Source of the DNA: Lepas anatifera
Lineage: Eukaryota > Arthropoda > Thecostraca > Lepadidae
Direction of reading: 5' to 3'
Assembly: GCA_034440635.1 (NCBI GenBank)
Contig: JAOTON010002088.1
Coordinates: 372,001-436,000 of the forward strand
Length of the DNA: 64,000 nucleotides
Position numbers and translations under genes: made by a program. This document shows, in pieces, positions 34,556 to 45,032 of the stretch. The notes beneath the pieces were generated by a model, which was given only the letters and a program-made list of their open reading frames with translations, did not search any database and was not told the DNA's origin. The number at the start of each line of letters is the position of its first letter. Position 1 is the stretch's first letter.

Positions 34556-35360
34556 TTGGACTCGGCGTGCGAGGCCACTTGGGGTGGTTTATTTCTAATA
34601 TTCCGAAAAATAGGTATTTTAGATTTCGCGAAAACTCAGTCGTATCGGATTTGTATCAGCAACAGAGTGGCATAGCCCAGGATTCTGTGATTTTCATAGC
34701 CTTGTTTGCAGCTATGACCAATGATATTGCAGACACTTCCCGCAAACATACGGCATGTGCTTTTCGTTGAAGAGTTCACAATATGGGCGACAGCGTCCAC
34801 TACAGCAGCTGCGCAGAGGCGGCTGCAGCTTGACCTTGACACATTGCAGCAATGGATCATATGCAATGGACTGAAATTTTCAAGTTCAAAGACATAGTGC
34901 ATGCACTTTTATAATAGACATTGAGACTGAATACCCGATTTTGTAAATTCGCGGAAATCCGAGCGACGTTGTAGCAGAAACCAGATTTATCAGGCTCACA
35001 CTCGATAAGCTTTCATATGTGCCACACCTGAAGGATTTCCGCAAAAAAATGTTTCGATACGCTGAAAATACTCAAGGTGTTGACGAGCATGAGATACCGT
35101 GCTGATAGAGAAATGTTTCTCATGCTATACACGTTATACGCTTATCGCCTATATATACGTTATGCGCACGTTATACGCTCATTGTTATACGCTACGTTAT
35201 AAGCTTTTTATGCTGTATAGATCACTACTTATTCGTCCGAAGATCGAGTACGGCTGTGTCAGAGCCGCATGACGAAATCCATAGAGCGAAGCGGATTGAG
35301 ATTTCTCAAGAGGTTCTATTCTGGCCGTTTGGCGGTTCTGACAGTTGATACCAGGGCTCT
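34556..35360 (+). pseudogene. LINE reverse transcriptase remnant
   Basis: Frames pieced along the strand give GHLGWFISNIPKNRYFRF, YQQQSGIAQDSVIFIALF (the region before the catalytic loop, motif B) and FVEEFTIWA at 34763-34789, where active enzymes have FVDDF, so both catalytic Asp are Glu. Then come LDTLQQWIICNGLKFSSSK and the thumb-like LYRSLLIRPKIEYGCV. Several frameshifts and stops. Non-LTR retrotransposon of the Jockey kind by motif spacing. Its 5' part is missing; the RNase H remnant at 37540 could be its far end or a separate insertion. Confidence 0.75.
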
Positions 35361-36408
35361 GCAATTGTGTAGGGTGATTGCCCTTTTACGCCAGAGGCCC
35401 AAACTAAGGCCCCCGAATTTAAATTCAAAATAGTTTTTGAGAAATTTTGGAGCAAATGTTTTCAATTTTGCATTTTTATTATTTTTATTTCTTAAGGGAC
35501 GAACTTGAAATTTGCCTCCTTTTGAATAAGCAACAAGGCCACCTAAGAAAAAAGTTCGAACTGGTCCGACAATATTTATTACGCCAAAACGCAGTATTTC
35601 TAGTACAAGCAAAAAGATATTGAAATTTGACAGCCGACTTGTAAGCTCGAAATGTCAGAAGGCACACTTTAGTTAGTTTAAAGACAGCCACGTGGAGGCA
35701 GCTACGTCAATTTTCTTGTGCTTAGGCATAGTTTCCAGTGGAAAACGTAAAATTCTGACCTAGTTTTTGCCATTTTGCCGGAGGACTACATTTTTGCTCA
35801 TTTCATTTAAATCTTAATCTCTCCCGATCCAATGCGCCGATTTGACTTTTCATTTCAAATAATGAAAGAACATTGCTTCCGCCTGATAGTATTCGGAGAT
35901 GGATATCGTGATAATAAAATTCATTGTCTTATATGTAGAAATATAATTTTAGTAGAAAACCTTTTATTTGCAGCTTTTCGGTTCAGAGCACATGTCATTC
36001 ACAAGCTCAGAATTGACATGGCTGAATAGGAAAATTAATTGCAGTCATTCAATTCATTTACACTACCCACTTATCTCCAACGGCTTTCGAGTAATTCGTC
36101 CGAAAGGGTATTTCAAGGAGCTAAATTTCTCGGAACATGTTTGCTTCTCACCATGGTTTCAAGTCCTCAAAATGAATGGAAGTGGATGCAATTTGGCATA
36201 AAGCTAGCTTAGGGTCCTGGGTCGCCGATACAAGTGATTCTAGGCGAATCTAATGTTTGGTTCGTCTTCTAGAAGCAGCTTTATACCATGCCTTTTCTGT
36301 ACGAACACAACACCCGGTGCCACGATCACGGCATCGTTTTGATTGCGTGATACCGGCCAGTGACCTCCTGACGGGTCACAGGTGTAGGGTTAGTGGGAGT
36401 CGGTACAG
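35361..36408. other. No gene recognised
   Basis: AT-rich; no domain or shared repeat. Confidence 0.4.
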
Positions 36409-36490
36409 TGTGGCGCAGTGGTCTAGTGGTTAGAGGTCCTGTCTCGTGATGAGGGGTGCGCGGGTCGAATCCGGTGTTGACTGCGGGATA
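36409..36490 (+). pseudogene. tRNA-like SINE head
   Basis: GTGGCGCAGTGGTCTAGTGG and TTAGAGGTC form the A-box region; GGGTCGAATCC at 36462-36472 is a good B box. Together they make an RNA polymerase III promoter. The acceptor stem does not pair, so it is a tRNA-derived SINE or tRNA pseudogene; the body beyond 36500 was not matched elsewhere. Confidence 0.6.
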
Positions 36491-36811
36491 TTTACTATTT
36501 ATTTCAAAGAAAATAATGATGGCACTGACCTACAGGCTTACGAAGATATACATTGAGAATGAAATATGGCTGATTTCAGCACATTGTCATGCGGCTCTCC
36601 TGCGCCGGTGGGGGGTTATCCCAGGTCGCAGACCGGGGTTGCGTATGAGGCCACTCCTTAGTCCGCGAAAAAGATTATCGATATGTCCGTCATCTCGCTA
36701 TCAGAATAGTAACAGGAGCGTTCCAAGCTTCACCCATAATAAGCATGCTAGTGGAAATTAGTGAAATACCGCTACAAATGCGCAGTAAGATACTCGCTTT
36801 GCATTAAGCCA

Positions 36812-37267
36812 TTAAAAGGAATGTGGCACCTTTAGAACGTGATTTTAACTGAGATAGTCAAGTTGTAAAGCAAATCGGAAAACCAGGTGCTCTATATATC
36901 ATTTGTCTTGGAACTCGATTTTTCCGTAGAAAAAACTAAAACCTACCCGAAATGTACCTCTCATGTACCTCTCGCCAGGCGGCCATTGTTGTGAGCTGCT
37001 GGTGTGACGACATATGCTGACATCACAATGAGCATCAGCCAATCGAAGCCCTTGAAGTGTTTCGAGTATGGTAGTGGTTGCCAGATCATGACATCATCCA
37101 GAGGCAGATATTTATTCATTTTTCTAGAGGAGTATTTTAAAAATAAAAGCATTGAGCTTGTTGTACATTTTTCAGAAAAATCATGAGTGGTTTCATTATT
37201 TTCGGCTAAAAGTACGCCTAATTACACAAAATTCCAGGATTTTACCAAGGTGCCACGTTCCCTTTAA
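36812..37267 (-). mobile_element. TTAA MITE with CCAAT box and CRE, copy C
   Basis: TTAA at 36812 and 37264; ends TTAAAAGGAATGTGGCACC and inverted TTAAAGGGAACGTGGCACC. CCAAT at 37039-37043 intact; CRE reduced to TGACATCA at 37018-37025. Very close to copy B. Confidence 0.9.
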
Positions 37268-37539
37268 AATAAGTCACCAACACGCCCCACATACCAAACA
37301 TTTTTTTTTGGCGACGCCTACCTCAGTCAGATAAGACAGTGGCTTGCGTTTTGCAACCCGTCACCAGGGAGTGAGAGTCTGTGCCTGGCTGGCACAGGCT
37401 GGTATCGACAGCAATCTCGTCGAACCACATGAAGCAGCTGTTATTGAACCATAGCTCATCTCGACAGTTAACACGAACACAACCTACGCCAACAAAGCAA
37501 AAATTTGCCTCCTGAACCGACTCGCCAGTATTTTATGAA

Positions 37540-37863
37540 CTTGCTTGCGGAGCCGTTCGAAAACCATGTCTGTTTCTATATAGACGGTTGCAAAAGAAAG
37601 TGACAATGGCACAGGGCGTGCATTTGTTGGTGACGATGTTGAGAAGTTTTCTAGTTTGCCTTACGAGGGATCCATTTTTACTTCAGAGCTGTACTCCATT
37701 TTTTTTGCTGTTTGGACCAGGTGTCTAAGCTGATGGTGAGGAAGTTTGCGATTTTTACCGATTCGCTGTCTTATCTGCAGACATTGAAGCCATTTTATTT
37801 CTATAATGCGTCGTCACCTTGGCAGGCCATGCTGAAGATGACTGGATCTTCTGTGTGCACTGA
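37540..37863 (+). pseudogene. LINE RNase H remnant (+ strand)
   Basis: FYIDGCK at 37574-37594 corresponds to the first catalytic Asp region (YTDGSK), then FSSLPYEGSIFTSELYSIFF with the catalytic Glu, then after two frame breaks KFAIFTDSLSYLQTL with the third Asp at 37760-37762. These are the RNase H motifs of Jockey-type LINEs. It stops abruptly where the minus-strand LINE at 37864 begins. Confidence 0.7.
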
Positions 37864-39330
37864 TTAGTCCAGTAGGAAGACACAGGCAGTTTGGATGGCT
37901 ACCATCTCAGCCTGAAAACTCGAGCAGAGCGAGCCTACTGGTCGCCTGAGCTCATGCTGGGCTCTGTCTGGTGACTCGATGAAGATCCAGCTCCCCCGCT
38001 CGTGACCCCTCCGTGCACTGACCCGTCGGTCCACACCCATGTGGCACATTGAGTCAGGGAAGCGAGGTGGGGGAGAACTACTCGCTTCTTCCGGACAGGT
38101 GGCGCTCCTGATGTCAGTGGGCCCACGTCTAGTTGAAATGTGACTCACTCTCCTGATACCCACAGTGGAAGACGTCGAGGAAGGAAAGACTCGATGGGGA
38201 GGGAGATGCCTGCTTGATCCCACATGTCTTTGCCCACCTGCCGCCACCCGGTCACCGAGGAGAGTCGAGAGGGCGCTGTCGCCTCCGCACGTCTTCACAG
38301 AGGGTCTTCAGGCGGCAGGGTATGGAATTTCACCAGCAGTCGGGTCGCGAGTACCCTCCTTCTGGCCGCTACGCGGGGAGTCTTAACTCGGCTGGGAGTG
38401 GAGTGGGTGCATCCTGTGATGATACGCGCCGACGCTCTCATTTTGCGTTCCAGCAGCTCGACATGAAATGGCGGTGTGGCGTGGAGCCACGCTGCGGCCG
38501 CTTACTCCATCGCTCCTCTCACGTAGCCAGTAGCGACGGTTCGGAGGTGCTGTTCGTGCAGCCCCAGTTGCAGCCGGACAGTTGACGTAGGTGGGAGATG
38601 CGGGGGTGGACCTTCTCCCACAGTCTCTTACAGTGTGGACCGAAATGGAGGAGCTGATCGATGGTGACGCCAAGTAGCTGTAGGGTGTCTCCAGCAGTGA
38701 CAGACTTCCCGTCGACCTTAAAATTGAAGGGATCGGCGTCTCTGGCCCACTGGGACATCACAAGTACTTGGATCTTGGCTCCTGATACCACCATTTTGTG
38801 CTGTCGGGTCCACTTCATGAGGGTGCACGCAGCAGCTTTATTGCGCCCGGTCCTTGGCGACTTGGATGTTGTTGCCCGTGCAGAGAGCCGCCGTATCATC
38901 GGCGTACATGTAGGGGAGCATCCGGGAACCGCGCAGAGTGCGTCTACCAGCCGAGCCGCCCATACAAAATAAAACTGGCGATAAGACACTTCCTTACGGC
39001 AGGCCAGTTCGGAAAATGCGCTCACTGGAAAGCACATCATTTAGTTCCACCTGGACTCTTCGGTCCCGGAGTCACTGCCAAATCCAGGCCACCGTGCAAT
39101 TTGACAGCCCCATCTACAGCAGGCGAACGCGTAGCAGGTGGTGGTCCACTACGTCGTACGCGTGCGCGAAATCAAACGCGACGAGGACGTATTTCTGCGC
39201 GGTCTGTCCATCGGGAGGGCGACTGTGTCTCGATTTGGGCATGCACAGTGCACGCTCACCTCTTCTCTTAAATGAGTCCTGAACTTGACCTGAAGGCGAT
39301 GGTTGATGGTATAAGTGGATGGTCAGTGAC
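37864..39330 (-). pseudogene. LINE with reverse transcriptase and RNase H, truncated at both ends
   Basis: On the minus strand: KYVLVAFDFAHAYDVVDHHL (motif A, about 39130-39190), then an LP-stop-GSVLSPVLF motif B with TAA at 38994-38996, then MYADDTAALC (motif C, YADD at 38895-38906). The thumb LLGVTIDQLLHFGPHCKRLW (about 38660) follows, then the RNase H start WVWTDGSVHGG (about 38010-38040), a frameshift, and SLCSSFQAEMVAIQTACVF up to 37864. At least one nonsense codon and several shifts. Order RT then RNase H fits the I/Jockey group of LINEs. High GC distinguishes it from its surroundings. Confidence 0.8.
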
Positions 39331-40317
39331 AAAATATACTCGTTTTATCAATCTGAATGGTCTTTTCACTTCGATCTGAACACTGCACATGATCATTAAA
39401 CGCGCAAATTACAGCCAATAAACGAAAAAAGTTATCAATTTATCAAGAGAGTACTTGGACACGTTGGAACTGTTTTCTTTTTATTCTAGTAGGGCCCATT
39501 TATGTCACAAATCACAAATGCTTATGGCATGATCTATTTCAGCATTCAATCACATGGCTTCCGAAATTCTCTTAACACCTCCGAAATTTCACGCACAAGA
39601 GCAATTCTCCCATGCTGATGAATTGAAAAATATAGATAAAGGTCGATGGAAAATGCCCACATACTTCATTCTGTGTTTATCTTAACGTTTCAACCTCCCT
39701 TATATCTCCTTGAGTCTGCCATCTGGTTCAAACATTATTTTTTTAGGAGCAATTAATAAGGTGGGTTAAAGTCCGGCTTGTGTTTCCTACAACTTAAAAG
39801 CTTTTCCGCTGAGGTAATTTTCTTGGACAGCGCACAGGCCAGGTTCACACTCGCGATTATTTTCAATGTCTTCTCACCATTATCTTACGAATCTTGGCCA
39901 CGTGAAAAGGCAAAATGATGCTTATCATATTTGATATTAAAATAAACTTAACCCCTCTTCACTAATAGAAAAATCCCCAGATATGTACCTTTATGTTCAG
40001 CTGTTGCATCTTCCCAAGTGTCTTGAATTTCTCCATGACCTAGTGGCAGTTACAGATTTTTCAAGAGGTGCCGAAAAAAGTGTGGACTGAACTGTTTAGC
40101 AATTCATTGTTTCAAATATCACGCCAAATAGGCATCTTGCTTGTCTGGTACAAACTGTTATGGCTGGGAGAGGGTGGGATAGGACGTTGTTAAAAATACG
40201 ATCCACCAATATGACGGCAACCGAAAACCGAATACCATAGGCGCCCTTTGGGTGAAAAGTTGATGGTAAAGTGCCCACTTTGAGGCTCCGCGTTTCCCCC
40301 ACCTTACTAAAATTCTA
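39331..40317. other. No gene recognised
   Basis: AT-rich; nothing shared elsewhere was noticed. Confidence 0.4.
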
Positions 40318-40325
40318 GATCCGCC

Positions 40326-40598
40326 CATACGCGGATCCAGGGGGCAAAGGGGAGGGGCAGATGCAGCCCCCAATCGATCCTCGGCGCCCCCTGAAATGGT
40401 CACGGCGCCCCCTGAAAGGTCGATGGCACTCGCCTGAAGTGGCGCTTCCCACTCTCCCCAGGATGCGAAATCGGTGCTCACCGATAGGATTTTACGCCCA
40501 CCTGGTAGGTTTTTCCGGTCAAAAGTGGCGCCCCCTGCTCCGGATGGCGCCCCCGGGAAGGTGCTCCCCTCCGATTGGCAATCCTGGATCTGCCTATG
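40326..40598. mobile_element. hAT-type MITE with GGCGCC core, copy 1
   Basis: Ends CATACGCGGATCCAG and CTGGATCTGCCTATG; flanks GATCCGCC (40318-40325) and GATCCGTC (40599-40606) are a 7-of-8 target duplication. Its interior is inverted relative to 48198-48461 (GGCGCCCCCTGAAA, GGTGCTCACCGATAGGATTT). It has split a CTAGATCC-GTCACTG terminus of the CAGTGGCGGATCTAG group. Confidence 0.8.
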
Positions 40599-40956
40599 GA
40601 TCCGTCACTGTTCAAGAGCAAACAATTCACAGGAAAAGCAGGAAGATATCAAATGTTAGCGGGGAGTGGTGCGGCCAAGGTAATTGATGATGCTAACAAA
40701 TTGTTTAGTTATGTGGATAAAATAATTGGGTCGCCACACGGGATTGGAAGGGGACTCCTGCCTTCTTATGAGATTGGCAGTGTGCTAAAAATATATCGTC
40801 AAGTCAATATCAAATTATCAACATTTAGTTTTATACAGTACACTGTTCACTGCAGTGATACAAGAGTGCTCTGTCCTTTTTCTGTGGGTTTATGACATCC
40901 GGTAGGCTTCGTTTTAGCCTCAAAGATGGCTTTTGTGGTATTTATTTGGCCATTTG
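40599..40956. other. No gene recognised
   Basis: Open frames without domains; no repeat match. Confidence 0.4.
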
Positions 40957-41185
40957 GCCGCCCCGGTTGCTCGGTTGGTAGAGCGTCGGGCTCCGGCCCG
41001 CTGCTGAGAAGCATGCAGTGGCAGTGCATGTCCAGGCTTGAGATCGGTTCCCCTGAGACGCTCCGGCGCTCAATCGTTTGCCCGACGTAGGTCGGCTGGC
41101 AACTGACTGATGAGAGGGTGACCTGAGCGAGGCGGCCATCCCTGTGCTTTGTGGGAGGTTAAACTTTGGCTTCTAAATCAACCCC
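40957..41185 (+). mobile_element. tRNA-derived SINE
   Basis: GCTC-GGTTGGTA-GAGC at 40970-40985 is a perfect D-arm with A box, followed by an anticodon-like arm (TCGGGCTCCGGCCCG) and a B-box-like GATCGGTTCCCC. A body with ACTGATGAGAGGGTGACC then GGGAGGTTAAAC follows. It does not fold as a full tRNA. A CTGATGA motif here has no matching GAAA, so it is not a hammerhead. Confidence 0.55.
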
Positions 41186-41269
41186 TCATTGTGGGCGTTA
41201 CTCGTTCGGGTGGTGGGGTCGGGGTCTCCGTGACAAGTCCCTTGAGGACTTTAATGAGACTCAGACTCC

Positions 41270-41600
41270 AACAGCCGTACTGGGAAGAACTTGGACGAAA
41301 TTTATAAAAAACAAGATTTTTTAGTGCAAATACAATTTGAACCTTTTGGCCTTTTCGCAAACCCGGTTTGGCCTTTTTCCGTTGAAAAAACCCGCATTCC
41401 TGGGCAGCATCTCTAATCTTTAGAATATGGAATAACAAAAATTAGGAGACATTTTTTAACACTAGCACGTTTAATTTTATTAACGCCCCCCTCCAAATGG
41501 GGGTTTGATCCCCCGAAGACATTATAATGGCCAGCACAAGAAAACCTCCACCGCCCTCCCTCAACTGAGTTTTCCTTAAAAAATGTTCTGCTGTCCTTTC
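41270..41600 (-). repeat. Interspersed repeat R4, copy 2
   Basis: Reverse complement of 20940-21330 over about 330 bp (CATTATAATGGCCAGCACAA, AACACTAGCACGTTTAATTT, CCTGGGCAGCATC). Confidence 0.75.
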
Positions 41601-42335
41601 CAGGGGCGCCTTTCCTATCCATGGGTGCTTATTCTTTCCAGAGGGGGCGCCTTTGCTCTCGGAGGGGGGCGCCTTTGCTATCCAGGGATGCCTGTGCTAA
41701 CCAGGGGGTGCATATGATATCAAGGGGCGCCGTTGATCTTCTTCGGAGGCGTCTCTGCTGTCCAGGAGGCGCCTGCGCTATCCAGGGGCACCTATGCTAT
41801 CCAGAGACCCGGATCCTTTACTCAGGGGGCGGGGGCCGCCTTTTGCTGTCCAGGGGTGACTGTGCTAACCAGGGGCGTATATGCTATCCCGGGGTGCCGT
41901 TGCTCTTCTTTAGGGGCGTCTCTGCCGTCCAGGGGTGCCTATGCTATCCAGAGGGTGTGTTCTATCCATGGGGCGCTTTTGGTATCAAAGGGCGTATTTG
42001 CTGTTTTGGGGGCGCCTATCCTATCCAGAGGGCGCCCCTGCTGTCCAGGGAGCGCGATTGCTATTAAAGGGAGCTTATGATATCCAGAGGGGTGCCTTTG
42101 CTCTATGGGGAGGGGGCGCCTCTTAGTGTACAGGAGTGCCTGTGCTAACCAGAGGGCGCCTATGCTATTCAGGGGCGTCGTTACTCCTCAATTGGGGGTG
42201 CCTTTTTCTGTCCAGGGGCGCCTCTGCTGTCTAGAGGTCGCCTTTGCTATCCAGAGGGGCGCTTTTACTCGAGGGGGTGGGCACCTTTTGCTGTCCAGGG
42301 TGCAGCTTTGATGTCAGGGGGCGCCATTCATATTT
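41601..42335 (+). repeat. GGCGCC minisatellite, block 1
   Basis: About 25 degenerate units of roughly 24-33 bp built on GGGGCGCCTNTGCTATCCAG. Collagen-like or Gly-rich frames across it are not genes. Confidence 0.85.
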
Positions 42336-42572
42336 GAAAGTGTATTTTATTTTACACAGAGGGTACTACCCCTTCAGACAGGCGATGTGTCTGATTTTCT
42401 CTTGACCGGCCGGGGGCGCCGGCAAAATCCGGGGGTGCCACCCAAATCCGTGAGGACCTCCCCGTACGATGTCAAAACCAGGTGTGCAAAAATATACTAT
42501 TGTACACCATCATTTTTTCAAGGTGTGCAACTGCACACCCTGTCCTGCGGAGTCCGCCGTCCCTGCCGCCGT
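42336..42572 (+). mobile_element. Right end of a GGCGCC hAT-like element
   Basis: Non-satellite terminal region: GACCGGCCGGGGGCGCCGGC, then GGTGTGCAAAAATATACTAT, GCAACTGCACACCCTG and finally GGAGTCCGCCGTCCCTG ending near 42571. The last block is the inverted CAGGGACGGCGGATTCCA terminus of the family. Confidence 0.65.
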
Positions 42573-43061
42573 TGTTCTCGGGAGGGGGAGGGTTTCTCTC
42601 TTATCTCTCCAGGGGCGCCTTTCTTATCAAAGGGCGCCTATGTTGTCCAGGGGGCGCCTTTTCTCTGCTGGGGGGGCGCCTTTTGCTGTCAAGGGGTGCC
42701 TGTGCTAACCAGGGGGCGCATGTGATATCTAGGGGCGCCGTTTCTCTTCTTCGGAGGCGTCTCAGCTGTCCAGGAAGCGCCTACGCTTTTCAAGGGCGCC
42801 TATGCTATCCAGAGGGGCGCCTTTACTCAAAGGTGCGTCATTCATGTATGAACATGTCTTTTTCACAGAGGATCCTACCTCTTCAGGTAGGCGGTAATTA
42901 GGCTTGATTTTCTCTGACCGGCCGGGGGCGCCGGCTGAGGCCTGGGGGGGGGCGCCTCCTGGACAAAGCCAAAACAAGTGGTGCAAAAAGATACTTTTGC
43001 ACCACTTGAAAAATTGAGTGGTGCAACTGCACCACTTGCACCCTGGAATCCGCCGTCCCTG
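42573..43061 (+). mobile_element. Second GGCGCC hAT-like element end with minisatellite block 2
   Basis: Minisatellite units at about 42600-42835, then the same terminal region as 42336-42572, ending GCACCCTGGAATCCGCC then GTCCCTG at about 43061. The terminal stretch has a self-pairing GTGGTGCAA/TTGCACCAC. Confidence 0.7.
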
Positions 43062-43199
43062 GTTTACAAAGGTTAGCCTTGAATGAGAATCCTCTGATCC
43101 TGTACACCGGGCTAAATGGGATGGATGGCTTCTCACACCTATGTTTTTCATATTGACGATTATACATTGCACATATTAGGTAGATATGAGGAGTGTTGG
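43062..43199. other. Short non-coding spacer
   Basis: No feature seen. Confidence 0.4.
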
Positions 43200-43460
43200 T
43201 ATTTTTCTACGTCATTGACTTAGTTTCCTTGGCCAATATTTTTCTACATCACTGACTTAGTTTCCATAACCAAATTACGATCCGGATCGGACTGTTGATC
43301 AGAATACGCCGTAGAATCACCAGTCCACCAAGTGTTATTCCCCCAGCATTGGTGCTATAGAACCGGGGAAATGCACTTGATGAACTTATGATTCTACAGT
43401 TTATCCTGATCGGCAGTCCGATGCGGATCGCATTCTGGCCATGCAAGCTAAGTCAATGCC
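43200..43460. mobile_element. Foldback element (about 220 bp) next to a 45-bp direct duplication
   Basis: GATCGGACTG, TGATCAG, GTAGAATCA and CAAGTG at 43280-43330 are mirrored at 43370-43435. TGACTTAG near 43247 and CTAAGTCA near 43448 may be the outer ends. The left flank carries two copies of TTTTTCTACNTCANTGACTT about 45 bp apart. Confidence 0.65.
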
Positions 43461-43823
43461 AACGTTAGCGTTATGCTATTCCACGGAATATGAAATTAGT
43501 CTGCTATCTTTATGCATAGTACATTCAAATCTAATTACTTTTTCAATACGGTTAGCCGAATGAGGAATAAATCCAAAACTCTCGGTTGGCCCCGTGCACA
43601 TTTGGCATGTTGTGTATTTGTTTGCTCGGTATGGCACTTGAAGAATACGGCTGCACGCTTGATGTGTCTGATTGGTACACTGAGAGATATTTTCACTAAG
43701 TTACAACCTCGTAACGAGGGCTGCAGAACCCTAAAGTTTGTGTCCTAAATGTCTGCATCATTAGCAAGCATTTACCAGTTTTTTACTCCAAAAACTAACA
43801 TTGCGGGCCCAAAAGTTAGCACG

Positions 43824-44143
43824 AGAACAAGGCTTTGACCAGGGCTGAGTTGGTTTTAATCATCGACCATCGTATTGCAACGAAGTGCCTACAATGCTTA
43901 AAATGCAATAACCAAGTCTGTACGAAGTCTTTACCACGGCCTACAAATGTGCTAGCGTTTCTTACTCTAGTAACTTATCGCAAGAACGAGGCTTTGACCA
44001 TGGTTTAGTTGTGTTAAATCAGTCACCATACTATCGTAACTAGATTATTACCATGCTTGGAATGCAGAGACCAGGTCTAGACAAAGTCTTCAGTCGGCCT
44101 CATTCTAGTGCCTGAATTAGGAAAGTACGGTTTTTTAGCTTCA
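43824..44143 (+). repeat. Tandem duplication, about 160-bp unit
   Basis: GAACAAGGCTTTGACCAGGG at about 43826 recurs as GAACGAGGCTTTGACCATGG at about 43985; CAATGCTTAAAATGCA and CATGCTTGGAATGCA also correspond. Diverged, non-coding. Confidence 0.7.
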
Positions 44144-44722
44144 GTATGGGTTAATTTTAAACCAGTGAATAGGTCTACAAAAAGTTCGAAGTATATCATT
44201 GATCACTATTTCAACCCCAATAAAACTCCTCTTCGTTCCTGCTGAAAAATACTGATCGCATCTGAGGTAACTCCCTTAAAACACGTTTCCTTTGTTGTTT
44301 TTCTTTTATTAAGAGCGATCAATTTATGAAGAAAACCAAACACATGACTATCACAGATCGTAGTAGTTGCAAAATCTTTGCACGAATGAAAATAACACGA
44401 ACATCATACCGCAATCATCTTGGCCATCTGAGCCACTCCATCTCAATCACCTGAGCCTCTCCAGCTCAGCTATCTCCCATCACCATCGCATGCCGAAATT
44501 CTTTGATGATTTCAGAGGACCTTCGCGTCCTTTGCAGCGAGGACATTGAAGGCCAAGAAGCGAACTGTTGTTTTGGTCCCTTTACTTTCCACACTGAAGA
44601 CGAACTGGCATATGATCCACATAAGGAAAACTTCAATTGGCCCATCCACCACCACCACCTCCAAGTCATTCCACATACTGTGTGCGCTCGCAGTGTCGCA
44701 CCCACAGCCTGGATGTTATCAT
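44144..44722. other. No gene recognised
   Basis: Flank of the hAT insertion; no domain. Confidence 0.4.
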
Positions 44723-45032
44723 TAGAGACCGGAATTTTATGTGAATTTTTTTGCTGTCTTATGACATATTTTATGTGGCAGAAACACCAAAATATGTGGC
44801 AGAAATACGAAAAAATGTGATAAAAATACGAAAACATGTGGGTGCTCCATGTGGTTTCATTCAGATTATTCACAACAAATATCAGAAATTACACAGAAGC
44901 AGTGATTGAAACAGCAACTGATTGCAGAAGCAGAGCAGATACAGTTATCTGTTCACTTACCTTACACGACTTTTGTGTCGCGTCCTCCGTGCCTTTCAAT
45001 CTTCACTATGACTGGGACTCCAAAGATTTAGC

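Noticed and set aside
41100..41160. Hammerhead-like CTGATGA in the SINE body
   Set aside because: No GAAA at the right spacing and no stem II.
41621..42311. Gly/Cys-rich, collagen-like open frames
   Set aside because: They are translations of the GGCGCC minisatellite.
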